NCBI GenBank assembly: GCA_965224435.1
Contig: OZ245048.1
Location: 2,356,001 to 2,420,000 of the forward strand
Direction: 5' to 3'
From: JAJRQY01 sp965224435
GTDB lineage: Bacteria; Actinomycetota; Acidimicrobiia; Acidimicrobiales; SZUA-35
DNA length: 64,000 nt
Shown: positions 45,931-55,183 of the stretch, in pieces
Numbering within the stretch: the first letter of the stretch is position 1
How the letters are laid out: the number at the start of each line of letters is the position of its first letter
Made by a program: the position numbers and the translations under genes
The notes under the pieces: generated by a model
What the model was told of the DNA's origin: nothing
What the model saw: the letters and a program-made list of their open reading frames with translations, nothing else
Database searches by the model: none

Positions 45931-48165
45931 TCAGGCGCCCTTGCCCGGCAGAACCCGATAGGAGTCATAGACCCCATCAATCTCATGCAGTCCTCGAAGC
46001 AGCGACTCCAGGTGAGCCGGATCAGCAATCTCAAACTCAAAGCGGAATCGGGCGATCCGGTCCGGAGCTGTCACCGAGCTCGAGGCCACGATATTGATGT
46101 GATGATCCGAGAACAGGACCGAGAGGTCGGTCAGCAGATGATGACGGTCATAAGCCTTGACTTCGACCGAAGCCACGAAGTTCTCATTGGCTACTCCTTC
46201 GGCGTCCCACTCAACGTCAATGAGTCGGTCGTTCTGGTTAGTGGCTAATGAAACTGCGTTGGCGCAGTCGGATCGATGGACTGACACTCCTCGCCCGCGG
46301 GTGACGAAGCCAATGATCTCATCACCGGGGACGGGCATGCAGCATCGAGAGAGCCGGATGAGCACGTCATCCAGTCCCTCCACGTGAACTCCGGCTTGAG
46401 CGCCGCGACGCCGCCGATTCTGGCGAGCGGTGACTGGCAGTGATTCTTCGGTCCGTCCCTGACTGCCTTCCAGCTCTTTGGCCACCCTGGCGGCAATAGA
46501 CTGTCCGGATACGTGGTGCTCGCCAATCGCCGCGTACAAGCTGCCACTGTCGGTGTAGTTGAGCCGCTCAGCCACCGTCTCAATGATCTTGGAAGAGGCA
46601 ATCTTCTGGACCGGTAGGCCCTCGCGCCGCATCGAGCGCTGCAGCTCGTCTTGACCGGAGCTGATGGCGTCTTCGCGTCGTTCGCGAGAGAACCACTGCT
46701 TGATCTTGTTTGCTGCTCTGGGCGATCGAACAAACGTCAGCCAGTCTTGGGACGGACCAGCGTTCTCATCCTTAGAGGTCAGGATTTCGATGGTCTGCCC
46801 AGACTCGAGCTTGTCCGACAACGCTACGAGTCTGCCATCGACCTTGGCCCCTAGGCAGCGATGACCAACATCGGTGTGCACGGCGTAGGCGAAATCAACC
46901 GGAGTGGCCTCAGCCGGCAGGGTAAAGACCTCACCTTGTGGGGTGAAGACGAAGGTCTCCTCCTGATCAAGATCGATCTTGAGGTTGGCCATATAGAGGT
47001 TGGGGTCAGAGGTTTCCTGCTCCCAATCAACGATTCGTTTCAACCAGGGAATGTCGACCAGGGCACGGTCTCGGTCCGGTCCGGACTCCTTGTAAAGGAA
47101 GTGAGAAGCGACACCGAATTCGGCTCGGGCGTGCATCTCCTTGGTTCGTATCTGCACCTCAATTGGCTTACCTTGAGGACCAATGACAGTGGTATGCAGC
47201 GACTGATAGAGGTTGAACTTGGGCATGGCTACATAGTCTTTGAAGCGGCCTTGGACCGGTTTCCAGGTGGCGTGTATGGAGCCAAGCGCGGCATAACAAT
47301 CCCGGACCGAGTCAACGATGACCCGAATTCCGATCAGGTCATGGATCTCGTTGAACTCCTTTCCCTTGAGCACCATCTTCTCGTAGATGGAATACAGGTG
47401 CTTCTCGCGGCCAGTGATTTCGGCCTCGATGTGTAGCTCTTGCAACCGGGTGCGAACATCTTCTAAGACCTGGGTCAGATAGATGGCTCGTTCGGGCGCT
47501 CGAACGGTGACCATCTGATCAATGGTGGCGTAGCGCTTGGGGTGCAGGGCAGCGAAGCTGAGCTCTTCCAGCTGGATCTTGACTTCTTGCACGCCAAGGC
47601 GGTGGGCCAACGGCGCATAGACGTCGAGGGTCTCGCGGGCAGTACGTTCTTGTTTCCAGGCTGGCAGGGCGGCGATAGTTCGCAGATTGTGAAGCCGATC
47701 GCAGAGCTTGATCAGCAGGACTCGCAAGTCCTTGGACATGGCGACCAGCATCTTACGAAAGGTCGCGGCCTGTTGGGCTTGTTTGGAATCGAACCTCAGG
47801 CGGTCAAGCTTGGTGACTCCATCAACAATGGCAGCAACATCTGAGCCGAATTCGCGTTCGAGGTCAACCAGGGTGACGCCGGTGTCTTCGACTGCATCGT
47901 GTAGCAAGGCGGCGGCGATCGTGACCTCATCGAGACCAAGCTCGGAAACAATTTTGGCCACGGCAAGCGGGTGCACAATGTAGGGTTCGCCCGACTTGCG
48001 CCGTTGGGGTGCGTGGGCTTCGGCCGACATGGCATAGGCCCGTCTCACCAGATCGGTTTGGGCCTCTTGATTTGGGCCAACAAAGCGAGAAACTAAGAGG
48101 GTGAGTTCTTCTTCGATCGGCTCAACGTCACGTAGCCACGGCAGAGTGCGCATACCAGCTGTCAT
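45931..48165 (-). CDS. relA: Bifunctional (p)ppGpp synthetase/hydrolase (RSH)
   Basis: The stringent-response enzyme. The N-terminal hydrolase HD domain is intact (LLHDAVEDTG). The synthetase domain has GRFKDYVAMPKFNLYQSLHT, whose RFKD (RxKD type) is typical of bifunctional Rel enzymes rather than of E. coli RelA. The TGS domain contains EVFTLPAEATPVDFAYAVH, and a C-terminal ACT domain ends the protein. The ATG at 48165 overlaps the apt stop as TGATG; a slightly longer start at 48183 exists. 744 residues. Confidence 0.95.
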   Translation of the reverse strand: MTAGMRTLPWLRDVEPIEEELTLLVSRFVGPNQEAQTDLVRRAYAMSAEAHAPQRRKSGEPYIVHPLAVAKIVSELGLDEVTIAAALLHDAVEDTGVTLVDLEREFGSDVAAIVDGVTKLDRLRFDSKQAQQAATFRKMLVAMSKDLRVLLIKLCDRLHNLRTIAALPAWKQERTARETLDVYAPLAHRLGVQEVKIQLEELSFAALHPKRYATIDQMVTVRAPERAIYLTQVLEDVRTRLQELHIEAEITGREKHLYSIYEKMVLKGKEFNEIHDLIGIRVIVDSVRDCYAALGSIHATWKPVQGRFKDYVAMPKFNLYQSLHTTVIGPQGKPIEVQIRTKEMHARAEFGVASHFLYKESGPDRDRALVDIPWLKRIVDWEQETSDPNLYMANLKIDLDQEETFVFTPQGEVFTLPAEATPVDFAYAVHTDVGHRCLGAKVDGRLVALSDKLESGQTIEILTSKDENAGPSQDWLTFVRSPRAANKIKQWFSRERREDAISSGQDELQRSMRREGLPVQKIASSKIIETVAERLNYTDSGSLYAAIGEHHVSGQSIAARVAKELEGSQGRTEESLPVTARQNRRRRGAQAGVHVEGLDDVLIRLSRCCMPVPGDEIIGFVTRGRGVSVHRSDCANAVSLATNQNDRLIDVEWDAEGVANENFVASVEVKAYDRHHLLTDLSVLFSDHHINIVASSSVTAPDRIARFRFEFEIADPAHLESLLRGLHEIDGVYDSYRVLPGKGA

Positions 48166-48689
48166 CAGCCTTCGACCTCCCATAGGACCGAAACGTCATA
48201 CCCCTCAAGCATCTTGGCGCCGCCGAGCCCAACCAGTTCCATGATGGCGCGGATGCCAGCAACTTCTGCTCCCGCTTCTTCGACCAGTTTCACTGCCGCT
48301 GCCGCGGTACCTCCGGTTGCGATCACGTCATCAACAATCAGGACTCGCTCGCCTTTGGTGAGGGCACCGTTCTGGATCTCCAACGTGTCTGTTCCGTATT
48401 CGAGGTCATAGGCCACCGCCAAGGTCTCACCGGGCAGTTTGCCCGGCTTGCGGGCGGCAACAAAGCCGACACCGAGTCGTTGGGCGGTGACGACGCCAGC
48501 CAGGAACCCTCTGGCCTCGATGCCAACAACGACGTCGACTTCTGACACTCCTTTGGCCAGGGCAATGGCGCAGCGAGACGTGTCAGCCGAGGACCGCCAA
48601 AGAGGCGACAGGTCTCGAAAGAGAATGCCCGGCTTGGGGAAATCGGGAATTTCTTGAACCGATTCGACTAACCAATCCGGAGGGGGCAT
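48165..48689 (-). CDS. apt: Adenine phosphoribosyltransferase
   Basis: Salvages adenine to AMP. The 174-residue protein has IPDFPKPGILFRDLSPL at the N-terminus, DVVVGIEARGFL, the GKLPGET loop and the PRPP motif VLIVDDVIATGGTAAAAV. It is coupled to the following RSH gene by a TGATG overlap. The secF-apt-relA order is a known actinobacterial arrangement and links purine salvage with alarmone synthesis. Confidence 0.95.
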   Translation of the reverse strand: MPPPDWLVESVQEIPDFPKPGILFRDLSPLWRSSADTSRCAIALAKGVSEVDVVVGIEARGFLAGVVTAQRLGVGFVAARKPGKLPGETLAVAYDLEYGTDTLEIQNGALTKGERVLIVDDVIATGGTAAAAVKLVEEAGAEVAGIRAIMELVGLGGAKMLEGYDVSVLWEVEG

Positions 48690-48736
48690 CTGCTGAGACT
48701 AGCCCAACCCGATCGGGAACCTCTGGGACGAGACAA

Positions 48737-48767
48737 CCGGGCCGAGCTATACACCTGCGGAGCCCGG
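48737..48767 (-). terminator. Weak hairpin between secF and apt regions
   Basis: CCGGGC and GCCCGG pair across a 19-base loop in the 95-base gap between the apt start and the secF stop. On the minus strand a TTGTCTCGTC stretch follows. It may be a weak terminator between the secDF and apt-relA blocks, but the loop is long. Confidence 0.2.
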
Positions 48768-48784
48768 CTGCTGTTGCCGACCTG

Positions 48785-49780
48785 CTATGCCCGACGAACT
48801 TCGGAGTCAGCCTTCAGTTTGGCTTCACGATTGCGACGTTTCTCGCGCAAGTTGGCCTCGGCAATGTCCTCGGGCTCTCGCTCCTTGAGCCAGGCCAGAA
48901 TCGGTGCAGCTAGGAACAGGGACGAATAGGTGCCAAGAAGAAGGCCGATGAACAAGGCAACGGAGAACTCTCGCAAGGTCGCTCCACCAAGCAGTACTCC
49001 GCCAATCAGCAGCATGGAGAACACCGGCAACACGGTGGTAATGGTGGTATTTATGGAGCGCATCAATACCTGGTTCATCGAGCGATTCACGAGGGCGGTG
49101 TAGCCCTTGTTTCGTGATCCACGCTCCATCTCATTTTCCAGCACCTTGTCGTAAACAACAACGGTGTCATAGAGCGAATAACCCATGATGGTAAGCAGAG
49201 CGATCACGGTTGCCGGGCTTACTTGGAGTCGGAACAAGGAGTAGAAGCCTGCAGTGATCAGGAGATCATGCACCACGGCGATGAGGGCACCAACGGCCAT
49301 GCGCCATTCGAGTCGCCAAGCCAGATAGAAAGCAACGACGATGAAGAAGATCACCAGGGCTCGAACGGCCTTGGCCGTGATCTGATCTCCCCAAGTAGGA
49401 CCGACGGTATTGATGCCGACTACATCCTGGCTCACCCCGCCAAGCTCAGCTAGTTCGGCCACCAGTTCGGAACTATCGTCCAAGGTGTCTGATCCGGTCT
49501 GGACCCGAACCGATGACTGCCCATCAGAGTTTTTAACGATCTGAACCCGTGCTTCGGGGGTGGAAATTGCGCTGCGAGCATCGGCTACTGATACATCGTC
49601 GCTGACTGGCACCTCGAAGATGCCTCCGCCCTCAAAGTCGATGCTTTTGTTGAGTCCCACGACGAGCAAGAGCACAAGGGCGAGTACTGCAAGACCAGCA
49701 GAAATTGGTACCGACCTAGCCCAGATTGGCAGGAAGTCGATTTTGGAGCGACTCTGGTAGAGATCAGATCGTAGGTTCAT
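48785..49780 (-). CDS. secF: Protein translocase subunit SecF
   Basis: A 331-residue RND-type membrane subunit of SecDF, which uses the proton gradient to complete protein export. Six transmembrane helices are expected. The first is around residues 26-47, followed by the SIDFEGGG motif (the D1-type DFxGG motif) at the start of the periplasmic domain. YSLYDTVVVYDKV is the D4 motif. The tail is long and basic. The ATG at 49780 overlaps the secD stop by four bases. A longer in-frame start is not conserved. Confidence 0.93.
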   Translation of the reverse strand: MNLRSDLYQSRSKIDFLPIWARSVPISAGLAVLALVLLLVVGLNKSIDFEGGGIFEVPVSDDVSVADARSAISTPEARVQIVKNSDGQSSVRVQTGSDTLDDSSELVAELAELGGVSQDVVGINTVGPTWGDQITAKAVRALVIFFIVVAFYLAWRLEWRMAVGALIAVVHDLLITAGFYSLFRLQVSPATVIALLTIMGYSLYDTVVVYDKVLENEMERGSRNKGYTALVNRSMNQVLMRSINTTITTVLPVFSMLLIGGVLLGGATLREFSVALFIGLLLGTYSSLFLAAPILAWLKEREPEDIAEANLREKRRNREAKLKADSEVRRA

Positions 49781-51517
49781 GACTTTCCTCCGACTGGCAT
49801 ACCCAGTAAGGCCGGGTTCTTCTTCACCCTGTCCAGCCTGGCCAACCATGCAAGTGCCGGCCGCATGAACATATAGGAAACGAGCAGATCTAGCAGGGTG
49901 GCTAGTCCAAGGTAGAAGGCGAAGCCGCGGACGGCTCCGACGGTCAGGAAATACAACAAGACAGCGGCGATCAGGCTGACGGTGTCCGCCTTCAAGATCG
50001 TGCTGATGGCGCTCTGGTAGGCCCGTTCAACCGCAGTGCTTACTCGCTTGCCCGAGGCCACACTGTCCTTGACGTTCTCGAAGTAGACAATGTTTGAGTC
50101 CGCAGAGACTCCAATCGACACAATGAGGCCGACAACACCGGCCAGGGTGATGGCCAAGCCCTTGGTCTCGCCGAACCAGCTGATCACCGTCCAAAGGAGC
50201 AGGCCAGAGATGATGAGGCCAGAGATGGCCACCAGTCCGGCTAGGCGGTAGTAGACCAGCACATAGGCAGCTACCAGGAGCAGGCCGATGATGCCAGCAA
50301 TGACTCCGGAACGGAGCACATCGTCACCAATGGCGGCGGAAACGGTTCGGGTTTGCTGGGCTTCCAATTCGACTGGCAGGGCACCGTAGTTTAGAGCCAA
50401 GGCCAGGTTGCGGGCCTCGTCCTCGGTGAACGCACCGGAAATCTGTACCCGATCGCGACTGTAGGGAGGAGCGCCGATCGTTGGTGCGGAAATCACCTCA
50501 TGGTCAAGCACGATGGCCAGGGCGCCTCGTTCGACCCCACTCGAATCTCGACCCTGCACCGGACAGATCTCAGTGTTAGCCGGTAGAAACGGTTCAGAGC
50601 AGATGGAGGCGATGGCGTTGAACGCATCAATGCCATCGGGACCGGCCCGGAATGTCGGGTTGACGGACCAGGTAATGCCATCGAATCCTGGGTCCGCCGA
50701 CTCCAACGCATCGCCCTTCAGATAGGGTCGGGCCGAGGCAGTAGATGCCTCCGGTGGCCGGGTTTTCCAAGACGACGTAGGCGTCGGCCAGATCGTCTTC
50801 AGGAGCAAAGGGGATGGCGTCGGCGCAGGCGGCGAATGCAGCAACCTGGGAAGGAGTCAACCCTGGGTCGGGAGCAGGTTCAATTGGGGCATCATCGTCG
50901 GGAACGACTTCCGTGCCGTCGTCGCTGGCTTGGGTTTCGGTTGTCTGGGTTGATTCGGTCGTTGTGGTGGTGGCATCATCGTCTTGCCTGCCCCGGATGG
51001 GGCGAAGCGAGCCCTCTTCGTCACCCGTGTTCGTATCACCCGTGTCTGCATCATCTTTGTTCTCATCGGTGCCGGGCTGGGTGGTATCGGTACTGCCGAT
51101 ATTGGCATCAGGCGTATCACTGGACTCATCCGGTGGCTCAAAACCACCGCTGGCATTCATGAAGTTCATCTGCTCCGGGCCAAGAAGCACCGGGCGAAAG
51201 CGCAACTCGGCCGTCTGGCCAACCAGGGCAAGGGCCCGTTGCTGTTCTTCAACGCCGGGAAGGTCAACAACAATGTTCTGTCCCTGGCGGGAGATCTCCG
51301 GCTCGGCAACTCCGAGCCCGTCAACCCGGCTTCGGATGATCTCGACCGTCTGATCCAAGGTTTCTTCTGAAACATCTTGAGTTGGCTGCAATACAACGGA
51401 AACGCCGCCCTGCAGATCAAGCCCGAGCAACGGCTTGTTGCCAACGGCGATGGTGTAGACAATCCCCGAGATGGCTAGCACGACCAAGAAGATTGCCGAT
51501 GTCAGGCGCGTCTGCAT
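49777..51517 (-). pseudogene. secD: Protein translocase subunit SecD, interrupted by a single-base frameshift
   Basis: Both halves of SecD are clear but lie in different frames. The N-terminal half starts at ATG 51517 (overlapping the yajC stop as TAATG) with a transmembrane helix, then LGLDLQGGVSVVL and the first P1 half. The C-terminal half has GALAIVLDHEVISAP, the six-helix RND domain and GVSADSNIVYFENVKD. Continuity needs one base fewer at the GGG run at plus-strand 50725-50727. The reading would then be ...CLGPTYLKGDALE.... SecD is normally essential, so a sequencing error or a programmed shift is more likely than true loss. The P1 domain also has a ~90-residue Asp/Thr-rich insertion. 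Confidence 0.85.
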
Positions 51518-51807
51518 TATTCGTTCTCGTCTTCGTTGTGTTCGGCAGTGCTGTTCATGACAACCCCAGAAATGGAGCTTCGAGCTACTTTCAGCTCGAC
51601 GTTCTCGGCAACCTCGATCCACAGGATCGAGTCGTCTATGGTGCTAACAAAGCCGTAGATTCCGGAATTGAGGAGCACTTCGTCCCCCTCGTCTATCGCG
51701 GCCAGCATGGCGTCTTGTTTCTGTTGCTGCCTTTTCTTGGGAAGAATCAGAAAGGCATACATGGCCACGGCAAACGCGGCCCAGATAATCAATGCAGTTG
51801 TGTCCAC
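51517..51807 (-). CDS. yajC: Preprotein translocase subunit YajC
   Basis: A 96-residue single-span membrane protein that associates with SecDF. The N-terminal helix (TALIIWAAFAVAMYAFLIL) is followed by PKKRQQQKQDAMLAAIDEGDEV and the LLNSGIYGFVSTIDD segment of the cytoplasmic domain. Its stop overlaps the secD start. The tgt-yajC-secD-secF order is classical. Confidence 0.93.
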   Translation of the reverse strand: MDTTALIIWAAFAVAMYAFLILPKKRQQQKQDAMLAAIDEGDEVLLNSGIYGFVSTIDDSILWIEVAENVELKVARSSISGVVMNSTAEHNEDENE

Positions 51808-51864
51808 GGGACGACCTCCAACCGAAGCACGCTAGCGCTTGTTTCGCCGGAACTGGTGTAGCTG

Positions 51865-53045
51865 CTATCCCCAGACCTTGAGAATGTCAGCTCGCAGCTG
51901 GTTGAAGGTGCCGGCGACGATGGCTTTGGCCATCTGGTCCGTCAGATCAGCCAGCCAAGCCAGGTTGTGAAGGGTGATGATCCGGCCAGCCGTTGCTTCA
52001 TTGGTCACCAGCAGATGTCGGATGTAGGCCCGAGAAAAACGGGAGGACAAGGGATGATCGAAGTTCGGATCAATTGGACCGTCATCGTCTCGAAATTTGA
52101 GGTTCTTCAAGTTGAGTCGACCGACCGATGTGAGAGCAGTGCCGTGGCGAGCCAGTCTTGTTGGCAGCACACAGTCGAACATGTCGACCCCGTTAGCAAC
52201 CGCTTCGACCAAGCCGAGCGGGTCGCCCAGACCCATGAAATAGCGCGGCTTGTCGGCCGGCAATAGTTCGGTTGCCGCTTGCAGAGCGGGGATCATTTCC
52301 TCTCGGGACTCTCCAACTGAAAGGCCTCCAATGGCGTAACCATCAAACCCGATCTCAACGGTTTGAGTGGCCGACATCCGACGCAGATCCAGGTCAACGC
52401 CGCCCTGCACGATGCCGAACTGGGCTTGATCAGTTCGCGGCTATGCGCGGCCTTGGAACGTTCGGCCCAGCGCAAGGTTCGCTCTACCGCATCAATCTGG
52501 ACCTGCATAGCCGATGGCAGCGGTGGGCAGACGTCCAGGACCATGGCGATATCGGCACCGAGTTGTTCTTGCACCTTGACGGAACGCTCCGGTGAAAGCT
52601 CGACATAGGCCCCGTCATAGACCGACCGGAAGGTGGCGCATTCTTCGGTGAGCTTCGGTTCCAGACTGAATATCTGGTAACCGCCCGAGTCAGTCAGCAT
52701 GTGGCCGGACCAGTCCATGAACTTGTGCAAGCCGCCCATCTGCTCGATCAGGTCAGCGCCAGGGCGCTCCATCAGGTGATAGGTGTTGCCCAGGATGATT
52801 GGAGGTGGCCCCAGCCGTTCCAGGTCACCAGTGTCCAGGGTCTTCACAGCCGCTCGGGTCCCAACCGGCATGAAGACGGGGGTTGGGATCTCTCCTCGTG
52901 GGGTAATGATCTTGCCCGTTCGGGCTAGACCATCGGTATGAGTGATCTCGATATGGAGTGGGCCCGACCGGCTCTGGTCAGGTTTGCTGGCTTGGCCTGG
53001 GTTGGGGGCGGCAGGATCTGTGGCTGCTGGATCAGAATCAATCAC
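51865..53045 (-). pseudogene. tgt: Queuine tRNA-ribosyltransferase (Tgt), frameshifted and lacking zinc cysteines
   Basis: Exchanges guanine for preQ1 at position 34 of certain tRNAs. The N-terminal half (from 53045) has VFMPVGTRAAVKTL, LGNTYHLMERPGAD and the catalytic MLTDSGGYQIFSL. The C-terminal half (other frame) has FGIVQGGVDLDLR, GGLSVGE and the nucleophile Asp region MFDCVLPTRLARHG. Joining needs one extra base at the GGG run at plus-strand 52422-52424. In addition, the family zinc site C-x-C-x-x-C reads FDHPLS, so all three cysteines are lost, though TLHNL keeps the His. It is either a decaying gene, a zinc-independent variant with a sequence error, or both. It overlaps queA by four bases. 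Confidence 0.85.
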
Positions 53046-54070
53046 TGGAGGTTCCTATCTCGTTCCAACAGCATTGCATCACCGAAGCTCAAGAATCGAT
53101 AGCCCTCCGTTTTGGCTTCGGAGTAGACCACTTGCCACGCGTCACCGACGAAGGCATCGATCATGACCAGGAGGGAGGACCGGGGAACATGGAAGTTGGT
53201 CAGCAAGACATCAACCACCTGCCAATTGAACCCTCGATGGATAAACAGATCGGTGCGACCACTCAGGGCAGCTGCCCCCTCGGCCTCATATCGAGCAGCG
53301 ACAGACTCCAGGGTCCGCACCGTTGTTGTGCCAACCGCAACCACACGACGACCATCGGCCTTAGCGGATTGGATTTGCTGCCAAACCGACTCGGTGACGT
53401 CATAGGCCTCGGTGTGCATGGTGTGATCTTGAATCGACTCGGCCGAGATCGGACGGAAGGTTCCAAGACCAACCCGCAGTTCGATGCGGGCCAGTTCGAT
53501 GCCCGAGCTTTCGAGCCCAGCCAGTACCTCATCAGTGAGGTGTAGCCCTGCGGTCGGTGCGGCCACCGACCCAGCATGGTTGGCGTAGACAGTTTGGTAG
53601 CGGCCGCGGTCTTGGAGCGGCTCATGGATGTAAGGCGGTAGCGGAACCTCACCGGCTCGCTCCAGAAGATCGTCGGCCAGCAGGCGAACAATGCGACGAC
53701 CATCAGGCAGCGCGTCAACAATTTCGACCACTGGTTCACCAGCCAGTTCCAACCTGGTTCCGATATGAAGGCGCTTGCCCGGCTTCACCAGTGCCTGCCA
53801 CTCCTGGTGGTTGCCAGTCGGCTCCAGGAGCAGGATCTCCACGGCTCCCCCGGTTGGCTTGCGCAGGTGGAAACGGGCAGGCAAGACCTTGGTGTCATTG
53901 ACGACCACCAGGTCACCTTTGTGGAGAATCCCGGGCAGGTCTCGGACAGTTTGGTGAGAGAAGTTGCCATCACTAGCAACCAGCAGTCGCGCCGAGTCTC
54001 GAGGTTCCGCTGGGACCTGTCCGATGTATTCCTCAGGCAAGTCATAGTCAAAGTCCGAGGTCTGTGTCAC
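53042..54070 (-). CDS. queA: S-adenosylmethionine:tRNA ribosyltransferase-isomerase
   Basis: Turns preQ1 in tRNA into epoxyqueuosine by transferring ribose from S-adenosylmethionine. The 342-residue protein is complete: FDYDLPEEYIGQVPAEPRD, LVVNDTKVLPARF, GSVAAPTAGLHLT, TMHTEAYDV and FIHRGFNWQVVDVLLTNFH are all family blocks. It lies directly downstream of ruvB and overlaps tgt by four bases. Its intact state argues that the queuosine pathway is still in use, in contrast to the state of tgt. Confidence 0.94.
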   Translation of the reverse strand: MTQTSDFDYDLPEEYIGQVPAEPRDSARLLVASDGNFSHQTVRDLPGILHKGDLVVVNDTKVLPARFHLRKPTGGAVEILLLEPTGNHQEWQALVKPGKRLHIGTRLELAGEPVVEIVDALPDGRRIVRLLADDLLERAGEVPLPPYIHEPLQDRGRYQTVYANHAGSVAAPTAGLHLTDEVLAGLESSGIELARIELRVGLGTFRPISAESIQDHTMHTEAYDVTESVWQQIQSAKADGRRVVAVGTTTVRTLESVAARYEAEGAAALSGRTDLFIHRGFNWQVVDVLLTNFHVPRSSLLVMIDAFVGDAWQVVYSEAKTEGYRFLSFGDAMLLERDRNLQ

Positions 54071-54124
54071 CCAGGCAATCTATTGGCCGAGTGTCAGATT
54101 CGGCCTTTCAGAACGCTTGCATCG

Positions 54125-55180
54125 TCAGGATGTGTACAAGGGGGCATCCGGTGGTGGACCCAAGGTGCCGTCGGGGGGCTGTAGCCCAAGGTGTTGCCAA
54201 GCAGCTGCAGTAGCCATGCGGCCGCGAGATGTTCGCATCAAGAGCCCTTGTTGGATCAAGAAGGGCTCGATGACCTCTTCCACCGTCTCGGTTGGTTCGG
54301 CGATGCTGATGGCCAAGGTCGAGAGCCCAACGGGGCCACCCTGGAACAGGACACAAAGATTTTCCAGTAGGGTCCGGTCAACCTTGTCTAAGCCTCGCTC
54401 ATCAATACCGAACAAGGCCAGACCATCGGCTGCGGACTCTTGATCAATGGTGCCATTGCCTCGGACCTCGGCATAGTCCTGGACCCGGCGTAGCAACCGG
54501 TTAGCGATTCGGGGTGTGCCCCGACCTCGACGGGCAATCTCCCACGCTCCGCCAGGATCAATCTTCACATCCAGAATCCGGGCAGCCCGGTTGACAATCA
54601 CTTCCAAGTCCTCGGCCGCATAGAACTCCAGGCGGAAGTTGAAGCCGAAGCGATCACGAAGGGGCCCGGTGATCAAGCCGGTTCTCGTGGTGGCGCCAAC
54701 CAGGGTGAAGGGCTCCAACTCAAAACGGATGGAGCGCGCTGCTGGGCCCTTGCCAAGCATCACGTCAATCTGCCGGTCTTCCATCGCTGGGTAGAGCACC
54801 TCTTCGACCACTCGGGGTAGGCGATGAATCTCGTCGATGAACAAGACGTCGCCGGCTTCGACCTTGGTCAAGATGGATGCCAGGTCACCGGCCCGCTCAA
54901 TGGCAGGGCCAGAGGTGATGTGGAGGTGAGCACCAAGTTCGGTAGCCACAATGCCAGCCAGCGTCGTCTTTCCCAGCCCTGGAGGACCTGCAAACAGGAG
55001 GTGATCAGCGGCTTGACTGCGCTTCCTGGCCGCTTCCAAAATAATGCCGAGACGATCCTTCAGCTCTTGTTGGCCAACGAAGTCATCCAACGAGCGCGGC
55101 CGCAGACCACCCTCGTCAGCCATGCCACCCAATTCTTCCTCTGGCTGTTGTTCCGGCTCAATCCATTCATCCCGGGGCAC
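54125..55180 (-). CDS. ruvB: Holliday junction branch migration helicase RuvB
   Basis: A 351-residue AAA+ motor driving branch migration on RuvA-bound junctions. RPRSLDDFVGQQELKDRL, Walker A AGPPGLGKTTLAGIV, Walker B LFIDEIHRLPRVVEEVLYPAMED (Asp-Glu-Ile-His around residue 117) and the sensor GATTRTGLITGPLRDRFG are present. The C-terminal winged helix holds the DNA-binding LMRTSRGRMATAAAW. It follows ruvA after three bases. Confidence 0.96.
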   Translation of the reverse strand: MPRDEWIEPEQQPEEELGGMADEGGLRPRSLDDFVGQQELKDRLGIILEAARKRSQAADHLLFAGPPGLGKTTLAGIVATELGAHLHITSGPAIERAGDLASILTKVEAGDVLFIDEIHRLPRVVEEVLYPAMEDRQIDVMLGKGPAARSIRFELEPFTLVGATTRTGLITGPLRDRFGFNFRLEFYAAEDLEVIVNRAARILDVKIDPGGAWEIARRGRGTPRIANRLLRRVQDYAEVRGNGTIDQESAADGLALFGIDERGLDKVDRTLLENLCVLFQGGPVGLSTLAISIAEPTETVEEVIEPFLIQQGLLMRTSRGRMATAAAWQHLGLQPPDGTLGPPPDAPLYTS

Positions 55181-55183
55181 TAG

